NCBI GenBank assembly: GCA_017999915.1
Contig: JAGNKX010000005.1
Location: 124,001 to 188,000 of the forward strand
Reading direction: 5' to 3'
Length of the DNA: 64,000 nucleotides
Source of the DNA: Spirochaetota bacterium
GTDB taxonomy: Bacteria > Spirochaetota > UBA4802 > UBA5550
The notes below the pieces were generated by a model. The model did no database searches and was not told where the DNA came from. It saw only the letters and a program-made list of their open reading frames with translations. A program made the position numbers and the translations under genes. Shown piece by piece: positions 25,603 to 35,356 of this stretch. Each line of letters starts with the position of its first letter. Positions within the stretch are counted from its first letter, which is position 1.

Positions 25603-26841
25603 TCAGCCCCCGAACTTCACTTTCGTCAGCTTGAAGCATTCCGCGGATACTTCTAGGGTTTTCCTGATATCGTCGTCGGTGATGGCTGCGCACACGAACC
25701 AGTTGTGGTGCGGGTGGAAGAAGATCCCCCGCCGGGACGCCTCGCCGCAGAAATACCGGTTCTTTTCGTGGCTGGCGTCGTTGTCGAAGTTCATGTAGGG
25801 CATCGCAGGCGGGCCCGAAAGGACCACCTTCATCCCCTCGGCTGCGGCAGCGTCGGCCAGGCCCTTAATGAGCTTCTTGCCCATGGCGTCGATCTTCTCA
25901 ATGGCGCCGCTGGCCCTGTTCTCCTCTATGGCGGCCAGGGCCGCGGCAAAGGGAACGCCGGAGAAAAAGTGGGTGCCGGTGAAGTAGACCTTCGTGGCCG
26001 CCTCCATGAGCTCCTTTTTCCCCATGCCCACGGCTATGGGATAGCCGTTCGCCATGGCCTTGCCGAAGCACTGGAGGTCGGCGTCGTAGCCGTACCACTT
26101 GGCGCTCCCGGCCAGGTGCAGCCTGAAGCCGCATCGCACGTCGTCGATGATGACCTTGAAGCCCTCGCTCTTCGCCAGGGAATTGACCGTATCGACGAAC
26201 TCCTTAGTGGGGAGCTCCTGGTCGACGAAGGCGTCGTGGCGGTGGGGGGTCAGCATGATTGCCGCGATCTTCCCTCTGTTCGCCTCGACCACGCTCTTCA
26301 ATGAAGCCGGATTGTTATATTCAATGTAATGAATGTGGGCTTTCCATTCCTCTGGCACGCCGGCGCCGTGGGGCTGGCACCAGAAGTGGGACCCGTGGTA
26401 AGAGCCCTTCGCCAGGATCACGCCCCATTTCCCGGTGGCGACGCGCGCCACGGTCATGCAGTACGACGTGACGTCTGAGCCGTTCTTCCCGAATACGCAC
26501 CAGTCGCCGTTGTGGATCGTCCCGGTCATCTTTTTCGCCAGGGGCACCCAGAGGTCGCTGGGCAGGGTGAAGCAGTCGGCGTTCTTCATCTGCTCCTGGA
26601 CGGCGGCCTCGACCTTTGGATTTTTCAGGCCCAGGAGGTTCGTGCCGAAGGAGCACATGTAGTCTATATACTCGTTGCCGTCCACGTCCCACACCCGGCA
26701 GCCATCGCCGTGCTTCAGGAAGGCCGGGTAGGACCCGAAGGTGAGGAACCGCGGCGTCCGCGGACCGTAGATCCCGCCGGGAACGTATTTCTGGGCCTCC
26801 TCAAAGAGTTCATAGGATTTTGTGAATTCATAGAGCTTCAT
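25603..26841 (-). CDS. Class III aminotransferase (glutamate-1-semialdehyde aminomutase-like)
   Basis: A 412-residue PLP enzyme. The characteristic segments are GGIYGPRTPRF near the N terminus, CFGKNGSDVTSYCMTVARVATGKW, the PLP-phosphate and Asp region VIIDDVRCGFR, and the PLP lysine in CFGKAMANGYPIA. It resembles HemL-like and 2-aminohexano-6-lactam racemase-type enzymes rather than a named biosynthetic enzyme. It follows a GGAGG site and lies between the DUF819 transporter and the VOC gene. The substrate is unknown; import of an amino compound by the neighbour is a fair guess. Confidence 0.85.
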   Translation of the reverse strand: MKLYEFTKSYELFEEAQKYVPGGIYGPRTPRFLTFGSYPAFLKHGDGCRVWDVDGNEYIDYMCSFGTNLLGLKNPKVEAAVQEQMKNADCFTLPSDLWVPLAKKMTGTIHNGDWCVFGKNGSDVTSYCMTVARVATGKWGVILAKGSYHGSHFWCQPHGAGVPEEWKAHIHYIEYNNPASLKSVVEANRGKIAAIMLTPHRHDAFVDQELPTKEFVDTVNSLAKSEGFKVIIDDVRCGFRLHLAGSAKWYGYDADLQCFGKAMANGYPIAVGMGKKELMEAATKVYFTGTHFFSGVPFAAALAAIEENRASGAIEKIDAMGKKLIKGLADAAAAEGMKVVLSGPPAMPYMNFDNDASHEKNRYFCGEASRRGIFFHPHHNWFVCAAITDDDIRKTLEVSAECFKLTKVKFGG

Positions 26842-26868
26842 GGACGATTCCTCCGCTTCGATGTAAGT

Positions 26869-28017
26869 TTAAAATGGCAGATTATGGAGCAGGTAGGCGA
26901 TGCCTATGCCGAGATAGGTCCCTACCACCCATCCGATGATACCTGTTACGACACCGGTGATGACGATCTCCCTGTTCTTGAGCGCCGACGCCACCATGGG
27001 CACCAGGGGCGGCGAGCAGATCCCAGCAACCGAGGTTATGATGACCGTATCTGCGTCGATCTTCAAAAAAGAAGCGAACATCACGTGCAGCAGCAGGCAT
27101 ACGAATATGGTAAAGGTCACATAGACCAGCATAACCGGCGCGGTTGTCAGGAGCTTGTTGATATTGGCCATGGAGCTCACCACCAGGCTGAACACCAGGA
27201 TGAAATAGTTGCCAAGCTGGTAGGTCATCTTGATGTTCCTGATCTTTGGCACAAATGAACATACGATGCCGAGAGTCGCAATGACCAGGATCGAGACCAC
27301 GAAGGCCGTGTCCTCGCTGAAAACCAGGAAAGCCGTCCCGCCGATGATAAAAATGAGTAATGCCAGCCCCAGCGCTCCGAGGAGGGGAACGGCTATGTCT
27401 TTCCTGAATATGCCGTCATAGGAATGGAAGTTGAAGGTCTCTTCCGGGGCGTTCACTCCGGCGGCCTTGAAGGGGGGCAGCACTTTAAGAAAAATCTTCT
27501 GCCCGATGGTCATGAGAAAGAGGAGGTACACCGCGGAAACAACCACGTCCGAAGTGTGGGCCGCCAGGTACAGGGTGCGGTCCGTCTGGAGGGCCGTGGC
27601 GATGGCCCCCAGGTTGACGGTGCCCCCGGTGTACACGCCGATAAACATGCCGGCTATCTTCCAGGTCTCGGGCCCCACATAGCTCATGAAAATAAAATAG
27701 CCGGCAGTGGCGACCGTCACAATGGCCAGGGCCTGCAGCGCGAAGGAGAGGATCGACTTACCCGCCAGCCTGGTCCAGCGCCTGACATCGAGTGAGAAGA
27801 ACATGAGAGGGAGGGCCAGGCAGATATTGATCAGCATCAGGGGGTTCTGCACCTTGTCGAAGTTCTCCGGGAGAATGCCCACGTTGCCGATCAGGGCGCC
27901 GACTATGTAGCAGACGACGACGGCGCCGAGCTTATCCACGAATGAGTACTTTTTGCAGAGATAGATCACCAGGGCGGGAAAAAGCAGAAAGAAGAGCACC
28001 AGAATTATCGCCATCAT
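26869..28017 (-). CDS. DUF819-family membrane transporter-like protein
   Basis: A 382-residue protein with about ten to twelve transmembrane segments and the DUF819 signature segments GTYTGGTVNLGA-like (here FIGVYTGGTVNLGAIATAL) and the GICSPPLVPMVA helix break. The two halves look related, as in sodium-coupled carriers. It is the first gene of a three-gene operon with an aminotransferase and a VOC protein, which suggests that it moves the aminotransferase substrate or product. The start follows GGAG. Confidence 0.8.
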   Translation of the reverse strand: MMAIILVLFFLLFPALVIYLCKKYSFVDKLGAVVVCYIVGALIGNVGILPENFDKVQNPLMLINICLALPLMFFSLDVRRWTRLAGKSILSFALQALAIVTVATAGYFIFMSYVGPETWKIAGMFIGVYTGGTVNLGAIATALQTDRTLYLAAHTSDVVVSAVYLLFLMTIGQKIFLKVLPPFKAAGVNAPEETFNFHSYDGIFRKDIAVPLLGALGLALLIFIIGGTAFLVFSEDTAFVVSILVIATLGIVCSFVPKIRNIKMTYQLGNYFILVFSLVVSSMANINKLLTTAPVMLVYVTFTIFVCLLLHVMFASFLKIDADTVIITSVAGICSPPLVPMVASALKNREIVITGVVTGIIGWVVGTYLGIGIAYLLHNLPF

Positions 28018-28134
28018 GGAAACACTCCTGTTGTCGGGATGCCGGCATTTTTTGCTAAAAAGCGTTCATCTACTGAACATAATTCAGCAACCAGCCCCGA
28101 TTGTCAAACAATTTTACTAAAAAGTTGATCCATG

Positions 28135-28146
28135 CCCGGGGTCAGA
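28135..28146 (+). repeat. Intergenic copy of the GGGGTCAGA motif
   Basis: CCCGGGGTCAGA lies in the divergent gap between the DUF819 gene and the SH3b gene. It matches the core of the repeats in the cyclase linkers. No partner inverted repeat is obvious within 50 bp. Confidence 0.45.
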
Positions 28147-28244
28147 TAAAAGCCGATTGACAAATCATCAATCGGAGTGAAATATCCATATCCAGCAAAA
28201 TACCAAAATGGCTTTCACCGAACGCGCCCAAAGGAGGATCAACC

Positions 28245-29003
28245 ATGAAAAAGACGCTTCTTATACCGCTTCTTGTGCTGATTCTATCTCTTCCGGTTTT
28301 GCCGGAAATACCGCTGGGCACATTCAGCAACATGGAGATGTCCCCGGAAACAGGAGACCTCACCGGGTCCGAGATCACCCTGAAAAAGGAGCGGGACGGA
28401 CTGTCCGGAGAATACACCGTCGCCATGGGAGAGAAAATGCCGCCGGCGCCGCTCCGCTCCATCAACTGCGACGAAAAAGCCGGGACCTGTTCCTTTGTTT
28501 TCAAGGAGAGCGGGATTAATAAAGAGTGCTCCCTGCTAAGGATAAAGGGAGGGGCTATTCTGACCTGCAAGGGAGAGCGGGCCTCCCTTCTCTTCGATAA
28601 CGGCAAGAGGATCGAGCTCCCCCCGGTCGACCGGCTCTGTTTCGCCAGCGGCCCCGTATACGGCACAAAAAGAGGCGATGGAGCGGTCCTCTATACCCTC
28701 GGTCAAAACACCCGGGTCACCCTGAAACGGCTGCCTGATGACGGCGATTCCCTCGCGGAAGTGGAGCACGGCGGGAAAAAGGTCTTCATACGGGGAGGGA
28801 ATTTATTCAGAACGCGTCCCGGGGTCATCACCGGCGACAACGTGCGCCTGAGGAAAAAGCCGTCCCTGGACGGTGAGATCATCACCGTGTTCAGGAAGGG
28901 CACCCTTGTGGGCTACATGTACATGGAGAATGAAAAATGGGTCCGCGTCACCTGCCGGGGGCAGATCGGCTATATCGCCTCGGAATTCATCGCGTCCGAT
29001 TGA
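28245..29003 (+). CDS. Exported SH3b-domain protein
   Basis: A 252-residue protein. A signal peptide spans 1-20, there is no lipobox, and a C-terminal bacterial SH3 domain occupies about 190-250 (GDNVRLRKKPSLDGEIITVF and GYIASEFI). Four cysteines in the middle (CDEKAGTCSF, CSLL, CKGE) may form disulfides. SH3b domains usually bind cell wall or peptides. AGGAGG precedes the start. The middle region was not recognised. Confidence 0.8.
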   Translation: MKKTLLIPLLVLILSLPVLPEIPLGTFSNMEMSPETGDLTGSEITLKKERDGLSGEYTVAMGEKMPPAPLRSINCDEKAGTCSFVFKESGINKECSLLRIKGGAILTCKGERASLLFDNGKRIELPPVDRLCFASGPVYGTKRGDGAVLYTLGQNTRVTLKRLPDDGDSLAEVEHGGKKVFIRGGNLFRTRPGVITGDNVRLRKKPSLDGEIITVFRKGTLVGYMYMENEKWVRVTCRGQIGYIASEFIASD

Positions 29004-29081
29004 TCCTCGATACGGGCCGGGCCGATCCTATCACAGATGGCGTGTCTTGCATTACTCCCCGAACGGGAATTGTTACGCTAT

Positions 29082-30203
29082 TCACGGACATCCGTCCAGC
29101 GCCGCCTCTATCTCCTCCTTCACCGGTCCGCTGCTTTTCCCATGGAAGGATCTGAGCGCCTCAATCGACACTGAGCCGCCGATCCGTCCCAGGGCCCAGG
29201 CGATCATCCCCAGGGTCCGCTCGTCCTCATTTTCGTCAAAGGCGCGGACCAGGTCGGGTACATAGCCTTCGTCCAGGCTGTTCCCCATGGCGCGGGCCGC
29301 GTTCATCTTCCACTTCCAGAGCCTGTCCGGCCTCATGTAGAACATGCGGGGCCATATCCTGGCTGTGAAATAATCGCGGTCCATGCGCAGGAGCGCCCTG
29401 AGCTCGAAATCACCGGCCCGGGCGGCCACGCGCGGATTCCCGGGGAGCTCCTTCGCAAGCCAGGGCCTGTTCCTCGGGCACACATTCTGGCAGATGTCGC
29501 AGCCGTACACGTACATTCCCATCGGCTCCCGCAGCTCCCGCGGCGTGATCTCGTCGCCATAATAGGTCATGTAGGATATGCACCGCCTCGGATCGATGGT
29601 CCCGTTCCCCTTCAGCGCCCTGGTGGGACATGCCGCGACGCAGGCGTTCCTGCACCAGTCGGGGCATTCTATCCGCACCGTGGGCTCGCCCGGCGCGAAC
29701 TCACGGTCCACCACAAGGGTGATGGGGAATACCCAGGAGCTCCGGCGGGCGGCACGGCCTGCGTAGAAAAGGCAGTTCTTTCCCAGTGTGCCGAGGCCTG
29801 CCCTCGCCGCCGCCACCCGGTGCGGCAGATTGAAGGGGACCTTCGAATCGACGCCGTTGTCGCGCAGAAAGGAGCGGAACGCCTTTATCCTGAGGGCGAG
29901 GCCGTCCTTCGTTACCCGGTCGTCGTCAAGGTAGCAGCGGCCGAAATTGCCCTCCAGGGAACGGGGGAAGGCCTCGCCGCAATAGCATTCGAGGAGAACG
30001 ATGATCGACTTCGCCCCGGGAAGGACCGTTTTGGGATCGGTTCCGTCCATGAGCGCCAGGCCGGACTTTTCGGCCCATCCATATTCTTCCTGTCGTTCGA
30101 GGAGGAACTGCCGGTGCGACTCGAAGGGCTCCGCCGTGGTGAAGCCGGCGTCAACGAAACCGAGATCGAGGGCCTTTTCGATTATATCATGTTCTTTTAT
30201 CAT
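29082..30203 (-). CDS. QueG-like epoxyqueuosine reductase family protein with HEAT repeat
   Basis: A 373-residue corrinoid/iron-sulfur protein of the QueG type. The N-terminal domain has VLPGAKSIIVLLECY and RAGLGTLGKNCLFY, typical for the cobalamin-binding part. Two Fe-S motifs follow: CPDWCRNACVAACP, with spacing CxxxCxxxCxxxCP instead of CxxCxxCxxxCP, and CDICQNVCPRNRP. The C terminus (about 280-370) is HEAT-like. True QueG completes queuosine in tRNA, but the altered cysteine spacing and HYLPEs unlike typical QueG advise caution. The start follows AAGGAG. Confidence 0.75.
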   Translation of the reverse strand: MIKEHDIIEKALDLGFVDAGFTTAEPFESHRQFLLERQEEYGWAEKSGLALMDGTDPKTVLPGAKSIIVLLECYCGEAFPRSLEGNFGRCYLDDDRVTKDGLALRIKAFRSFLRDNGVDSKVPFNLPHRVAAARAGLGTLGKNCLFYAGRAARRSSWVFPITLVVDREFAPGEPTVRIECPDWCRNACVAACPTRALKGNGTIDPRRCISYMTYYGDEITPRELREPMGMYVYGCDICQNVCPRNRPWLAKELPGNPRVAARAGDFELRALLRMDRDYFTARIWPRMFYMRPDRLWKWKMNAARAMGNSLDEGYVPDLVRAFDENEDERTLGMIAWALGRIGGSVSIEALRSFHGKSSGPVKEEIEAALDGCP

Positions 30204-30224
30204 TGTATTGCTCCTTTTAATTAA

Positions 30225-30482
30225 ACCCTCACCCGCCCCTCCAGGGCACGCCGAGCGCTTTTTGGCCGTCCTGGCCGCGCTGGGAGCGGTCAGGATGGCC
30301 GCCTGCAGACGCGGGACATGGATGTACCGAATGCGTCTGCCACTGAAACGTCCTGTTCGGCGCCTCTCCCATTAAACTCGGAAATAAGGAGAGGGTTTCT
30401 TTGCAACCCGGATTTTTCCGTGGACATCCCCCTCTCCTTTCTTCATCTTTTTATGGGAGAGGGGGATCGAGGGGGTGAGGGC
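30225..30482. repeat. Dispersed intergenic repeat, family R1, copy B
   Basis: It begins ACCCTCACCCGCCC and ends GAGGGGGTGAGGG, an imperfect terminal inverted repeat. Inside are CCCATTAA, AAGGAGAGGGT and CCCCCTCTCCTTTCTT in the same order as copy A at 2663-2902, plus GGGACATGGATGTAC near GGATGTAC of copy A. It fills the gap between the QueG-like and TetR genes. Confidence 0.65.
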
Positions 30483-30490
30483 ATCCAACA

Positions 30491-31072
30491 CTATTTAATC
30501 CCGATCAACTTCTCAATATATCCTATGCATTCAACAATAGGCTCTTCCCGCTTATACAGGCGCGCCATCATGATGCTTCCCTCCATGGCCGCGACGATGT
30601 GTCTCGCCATCGGCTCCGGCTTGATCCCGGGAGGGACCTGTCCCAACTTCCCGGCTTCGCGTAGATGCCGCGCCAGTATCTTTACCCAGCGATCGAAGAC
30701 CTCCCGCACCAGGACGGCGTATTCCTCGTCAGTGTCGCTCATTTCAAGGGCCGTGTTGCCGAAGAGACAGCCGCCGACAAATCCCCTTCCCCGGTGATAC
30801 CTGAGGACTGCGCCGAGGATATCCCCTATCTTCCCGAGGGGATCGCTCCTCGTGACGCTATCCGAGAGATATTCAAAGTACCGGTCCGCCGCTTCCCTCA
30901 GGAGGGCCCGCCCCAGCCCATCCTTGCTCGAAAAGTGGAAATAGAGGTTCCCCTTTTTCACCCCCGTTTCATCGATAATGTCCTGGACGCTGGTGTTCCG
31001 GAATCCCTTCCTGTTTATGAGGGCCACTGTAGCGTCCAGCACGCGGGCGCGGGTATCTTCACCTTTTGTCAT
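30491..31072 (-). CDS. TetR/AcrR-family transcriptional repressor
   Basis: A 193-residue regulator. The N-terminal HTH (about 8-55) reads VQDIIDETGVKKGNLYFHFS, and the rest is a ligand-binding helical domain. The start follows GGGGAG. An operator-like GACCGTTTGGT lies about 30 bp upstream, consistent with autoregulation. The neighbouring genes give no clear target; a similar site is found upstream of the hydrolase at 12 kb. Confidence 0.87.
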   Translation of the reverse strand: MTKGEDTRARVLDATVALINRKGFRNTSVQDIIDETGVKKGNLYFHFSSKDGLGRALLREAADRYFEYLSDSVTRSDPLGKIGDILGAVLRYHRGRGFVGGCLFGNTALEMSDTDEEYAVLVREVFDRWVKILARHLREAGKLGQVPPGIKPEPMARHIVAAMEGSIMMARLYKREEPIVECIGYIEKLIGIK

Positions 31073-31100
31073 CGGCTTAAGCTCCCCGATATTTTATACT

Positions 31101-31112
31101 GACCGTTTGGTA
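31101..31112. promoter_or_regulatory. Operator-like site upstream of the TetR gene
   Basis: GACCGTTTGGTA is an imperfect inverted repeat (ACC...GGT) about 30 bp upstream of the TetR start. It shares GACCGTnnGGT with the perfect inverted repeat at 12163. The assignment is by resemblance only. Confidence 0.35.
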
Positions 31113-31156
31113 CATTATTTTTCAGGCTGATTTCTGTCAAGGACAATACGACGACG

Positions 31157-31861
31157 TCAGCGATAGTCGTGAATGACGCGATAGATTTCCTTCGGATCGC
31201 GGCCGATCTCGGATTTTATCCCCGAGTTGCGCCTCGTCCTGCCGGCGTAATACTTGAAGATCGGCCCGGACCTGTCCTCGTCGCACCGGATGCAGTCGTT
31301 CAGGCTCCCGTCGGCCCTGTTCAGGGGCTCCCGCTTCATCCATGACAGGAGGCAGGTCCCCAGGCAATGACGGGCCGTGTTCCGTATATTGTAGTACCAT
31401 GTCAGTGCGCAGGGGCCCGTGAATCCCATTGACCCGAGGCACGACAGGATGCCGCACCGCGTCATCCTGAACGAACAGGACCGCACGGCATAGGTCATGT
31501 CCCGGCGCTCCAGGTACACGGCCAGGTCCTTCAGGGTCGAGCAGGTCCCGCAGTATCCCCGGTGGGTCACGGCGTAACCGGATCGGGCGGCGTCCGCCTC
31601 ATCCCGGAAGGTCCGGATGGAATATCTTTTCCGGCTGACGTCGGCGAACCTGAACCCGCATACGGCTGATTTCATGGTGTGATCGCCCGGGGGATCCGTT
31701 CCGTTCCGGTATGGGTCTTCTTCTATGGTAATCGGATTGACGATGGAGGTCTCCGCAAGGCGCCCCGGGAAATGAGCGGCGGGCACGTCACGGCCGCCGT
31801 ATGCTATCAGCGCCGCCGCCACGAGGGCCGATACGACACAGGCAAAAATTATTTTATACAT
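31157..31861 (-). CDS. Cysteine-rich exported protein of unknown function
   Basis: About 234 residues starting at MYKIIFACVV. The N terminus is a hydrophobic helix (about 3-22) acting as signal or anchor. The rest has more than ten cysteines, with GYCGTCSTLKDLAVYL, RCGILSC, GPCALTWYY, HCLGTCLLSWM and DCIRCDEDR, suggesting disulfides or a metal site outside the membrane. A longer in-frame extension would overlap the divergent GntR gene and is less likely. The ribosome site is very close to the ATG (AGGTGT). No family was recognised. Confidence 0.6.
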   Translation of the reverse strand: MYKIIFACVVSALVAAALIAYGGRDVPAAHFPGRLAETSIVNPITIEEDPYRNGTDPPGDHTMKSAVCGFRFADVSRKRYSIRTFRDEADAARSGYAVTHRGYCGTCSTLKDLAVYLERRDMTYAVRSCSFRMTRCGILSCLGSMGFTGPCALTWYYNIRNTARHCLGTCLLSWMKREPLNRADGSLNDCIRCDEDRSGPIFKYYAGRTRRNSGIKSEIGRDPKEIYRVIHDYR

Positions 31862-32023
31862 ACACCTAATTATCCCGTTGCCACGTTCCGCTCCAATGAG
31901 CGGTGTTATGCTGAGCCTGCGGAATAAAGCGGTCAACGCATATTTATGTTGACAATCGCCGACATTTAAAAAAAGGTTTACAAAAAATGAATAATGCATC
32001 TTCTCATTATCGGGGGGAAAATA

Positions 32024-32689
32024 ATGGATTTCAAACCGTCTAAGAACCTTGCAGAACAGATCGCGCAGTACCTGGGCGATAAAATAATCCTCTTTCAACT
32101 GAAGCCGGGCGAACGGCTTATCGAGGAAGACCTCGCCCGCGAGCTCGGCGTAAGCCGCAGTCCCCTGCGGGAGGCCCTTCGCATCCTCGAAAAAAAATGG
32201 CTGGTGGACCTTATCCCCCGCCGCGAGGCGCGCGTATCGGTCCTTAACGAAGAGATGCTCATGTCTACCGGCGACATTCTAAAAGAGCTGTACGGCCTGG
32301 TCGCGCGCAGGGCCGCTGAATTCGGCACCAAGGATGAGCTCGACCTGGTATCAAAAAAATTGACCATTTGCGAAGAATGCGCCAAAAACGACGACCGCCG
32401 CGGGTACTTTGACGCCCTCATGGAATTTGAGGCCGCCTGCCTGAAGGCGGCGAAGAATGTCGTCCTGAATATATTACTGAAAGACCTGTGGCCATCGACC
32501 CACCGCGTCCAGTACGCCACCATCAGGCTCAGGACCGAGAGTCTCACGGATTCCATCAAATACTTCCGCCAGGCCCTTCCATATATAATGGAGCGGAACG
32601 GGGACAAGGCCGCCGCCATCATCCGCGAGATCATCGCAATTGAAACGCGGTACAGCGTGAAATACTATTCCCAGTTCGGCACCCTCTAA
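32024..32689 (+). CDS. GntR-family (FadR/FCD-type) transcriptional regulator
   Basis: About 221 residues. The N-terminal winged HTH (about 8-75) contains ERLIEEDLARELGVSRSPLR and the C-terminal FCD ligand-binding domain follows (about 85-215). The start is placed at MDFKPSK, 8 nt after a GGGGGG stretch. It converges on the transducer gene downstream, with 15 bp between stops. FCD-type proteins usually sense organic acids and control catabolic genes. Confidence 0.87.
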   Translation: MDFKPSKNLAEQIAQYLGDKIILFQLKPGERLIEEDLARELGVSRSPLREALRILEKKWLVDLIPRREARVSVLNEEMLMSTGDILKELYGLVARRAAEFGTKDELDLVSKKLTICEECAKNDDRRGYFDALMEFEAACLKAAKNVVLNILLKDLWPSTHRVQYATIRLRTESLTDSIKYFRQALPYIMERNGDKAAAIIREIIAIETRYSVKYYSQFGTL

Positions 32690-32704
32690 AAACCGCGACG
32701 GGGA

Positions 32705-35017
32705 TCATGTCCTGAACTGCGCCACCAGCGCCATCAGCTCCTGCGCCTGCCGCATCATCTCTTCGCTCGCCGAAGCGGTTTCCTCAACCATCGAGGCGTT
32801 TTGCTGGGTCATCTGGTCCAGATCGGAGATCGCGGTATTAATCTGATCCATGCCCTGACGCTGCTCCACGGTGGCGTCCGTTATTTCCGACATGATGCGG
32901 GCCGACTCCTTGGCCGTGCCCGCGATATCGCCCAGGGCTTCGCCGGTGCGCAGCACCAGGTCGGTGCCCTTCTCCACCGTGCGAATCGTCTCCTTGATCA
33001 GATCCTCGATCTCCTTCGCCGCATTGCCGGAGCGCTGAGCCAGGTTCCGCACCTCTCCCGCGACAACGGCAAAACCGCGCCCCTGCTCCCCGGCCCGGGC
33101 CGCCTCGACCGCGGCATTGAGGGCCAGGAGGTTCGTCTGGAAGGCGATCTCGTTTATCATTGCGGTGATATCGGCGATGCGGCCGCTCGCACTGTTCATG
33201 TCGTTTATGGCGCCTATCGCGTCCTTGGCGACGGCGTTGCCATGCACCGATTTTTCCGCTCCCTGATCGGTAAGGGAGCGCGCCCTGATGGCGTTCTCGG
33301 CGTTCTGGTTGATGATGGAGGTCGCTTCCTCTATCGTTGAGGCGACCTCCTCCAGGGAGGAAGCCTGTTCCGCCGTGCGCTGGGACATGTTCTGGTTCCC
33401 ATTGGCTATCTGATCGACCACCTGCGAAAGATTCTGAGACGATGTGTTCACCGTAGCAATCATGCCGCGCACGTTTTCAATGGATTTATTGAGGGCCTCG
33501 ACCAGCAGGCCCATCTCATCCCTGACAATATCCTCGTACTTCCTTGTGAAGTCGCCTTGCGCGACGCGGTCAAGGACCGATATGGTATTCCTGATAGGAT
33601 CCGTGAAGCGCCTGGCAATGACGAACAGCGTGGCTACCGTAATGAAAAAGAGCACCACGAGCAGCACGATGACTTTGAGCAGGATACTATTGAACTCCGA
33701 ATAATAGGCGGACGGGTCGTTAAGTATTGTGATGGTGCCGTCAATAAGGGGGAACTTCGACGTCAGGGCAATCTTCTTCTTCCCGTTGAAGGTGATTTTG
33801 TAAGCATCATCTTTCGGCGCAACAAGGGCCGCCGTTGCCTCAAACTTCGTGCCGTCATCCTTGATCTCCTTGCCGACAATCTTGTTCAGCAACGCGGTGT
33901 CGGGGCACGCCACAACCACCCCCTTCTTTGATACCAGAACATACTCCACCTTGTTTTCCGCTCCCGCCTTGTTGAGGAATTCGCGCATCGAGTCAAGGGG
34001 GATCGTGACGCCGAAAGCGCCCTCGACCCGATCCTGCGCCATGACCGGCACCGCACCCACGATGACATCCTTATTTATCGCGCGGCTTTTTACCACGTCG
34101 GAAAAAACTGTTTTTTTCGTCTCAAGGAGCTCCTTGAAATATTCCCGGTCCGCCACATTGCCTAAAGTGCCGTTATGGACAACCGCCGAACCGTCGGCCC
34201 GGGCCGCGTAATACGCCTCGACAATGCCCTTGCGCTGCTGGAAAAGAGTGTTCAGAAGCGGCCGCACCTGGTCCGGGTTGACCGTCGCATATCCGCCTGT
34301 CTCGGCCAGGACCCGCAGGTCGTTGGTCAGGCTCCCCAGTATCTCCTCGGTGCCGCGGCCGGTCTTCTCCAGCATGAGCTTCATGGATGTTTTTGAAAGA
34401 GACAGGACGTTGTCCGCGGCAATCTGGTAAACGCCTATGCCGGTTGCGCAGAGCAGCAGCATCAGCATGGACACAATCGGCACCGAAAGCTTCATGAATA
34501 TTGACAGCGGCTTGTAATCAATGTACTGCCGGAGCGGATACAGCTCCATGCTGGAGATATAATAGAGGACCATCGCCACGACAAGGGCTGTAAACTGCCC
34601 CATGGTCATGAAGAGAAACGCCTGTTGAAAGGAGATCATGGTATTCATCATGATACCCAATATTCCGAAGAGGATCGGTCCGCACCAATTACCGAAGAAC
34701 AGAAACAGGGACATTTTCAAAGGATATGATTTTACAAGTTTCAATGCTTCGTTTCTATCAATGGTCAGGGAATTATTCTTGAGCTCCAGGATAATTGTCC
34801 GCAGCTTACGCGTAAGGAAATACAGATACAGGGATATGATGACGATGATCGGGGGCGCCAGCAGGGCGAGGATTTTGAGCACGGAAAGAAAACTATCCAT
34901 GCCGATCATGTATACCATGAAAACGCAGATCACGATAGGATCAGCAATGAAAAATACCAGCATTAAAAGGAATAGAAAATAAGGCACGTTTTCAACAGGG
35001 CGGGAATTGTTCGTCAT
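32705..35017 (-). CDS. Methyl-accepting transducer with five-helix N-terminus and Cache domain
   Basis: About 770 residues. Five hydrophobic helices come first (about 12-30, 45-65, 100-120, 130-150 and 175-200), followed by an extracellular double-Cache sensor (about 215-450), TM6 (about 455-475), a HAMP domain, and the MCP signalling domain (about 540-760) with the tip [20 protein letters not shown]. The start is ATG 35017 after GGAGGTG; an in-frame GTG overlaps that site. The extra four helices before the usual TM1 are unusual and may add a second, membrane-buried sensor. Confidence 0.88.
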   Translation of the reverse strand: MTNNSRPVENVPYFLFLLMLVFFIADPIVICVFMVYMIGMDSFLSVLKILALLAPPIIVIISLYLYFLTRKLRTIILELKNNSLTIDRNEALKLVKSYPLKMSLFLFFGNWCGPILFGILGIMMNTMISFQQAFLFMTMGQFTALVVAMVLYYISSMELYPLRQYIDYKPLSIFMKLSVPIVSMLMLLLCATGIGVYQIAADNVLSLSKTSMKLMLEKTGRGTEEILGSLTNDLRVLAETGGYATVNPDQVRPLLNTLFQQRKGIVEAYYAARADGSAVVHNGTLGNVADREYFKELLETKKTVFSDVVKSRAINKDVIVGAVPVMAQDRVEGAFGVTIPLDSMREFLNKAGAENKVEYVLVSKKGVVVACPDTALLNKIVGKEIKDDGTKFEATAALVAPKDDAYKITFNGKKKIALTSKFPLIDGTITILNDPSAYYSEFNSILLKVIVLLVVLFFITVATLFVIARRFTDPIRNTISVLDRVAQGDFTRKYEDIVRDEMGLLVEALNKSIENVRGMIATVNTSSQNLSQVVDQIANGNQNMSQRTAEQASSLEEVASTIEEATSIINQNAENAIRARSLTDQGAEKSVHGNAVAKDAIGAINDMNSASGRIADITAMINEIAFQTNLLALNAAVEAARAGEQGRGFAVVAGEVRNLAQRSGNAAKEIEDLIKETIRTVEKGTDLVLRTGEALGDIAGTAKESARIMSEITDATVEQRQGMDQINTAISDLDQMTQQNASMVEETASASEEMMRQAQELMALVAQFRT

Positions 35018-35304
35018 TGCAGCCACCTCCGCACATTGGACATGAATTAAATCTCAATTAGATTCAGCTGACAAGCGATTCACATAAGAAACTCTGATAA
35101 GAATAATATACTATGTTTTCGATTAATGAGAAACACTTTTCCCCAATTATCCCAAAATTGGGAAATCCGTCATTTTCTCAGCCAGGATTTCATGGCATTG
35201 ATTGTGATCATAACAACGGCGGATTCATGTATTGACGCGATCCGTATAGTTCCGAAGCCGATTTCGGCGAGGAAAAGCCGACTAACAATGCGGGCAAACA
35301 AAAA

Positions 35305-35334
35305 CGAAGGCGAGGATGCGCATCCTCGCCTTCG
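35305..35334 (-). terminator. Terminator of the hydrogenase operon
   Basis: A perfect 30-bp palindrome centred on GCGC lies 22 bp past the large-subunit stop. On the minus strand it is followed by a short T run, as for an intrinsic terminator. Confidence 0.85.
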
Positions 35335-35356
35335 TGTCATTTCTTGAGAGTAAAGC

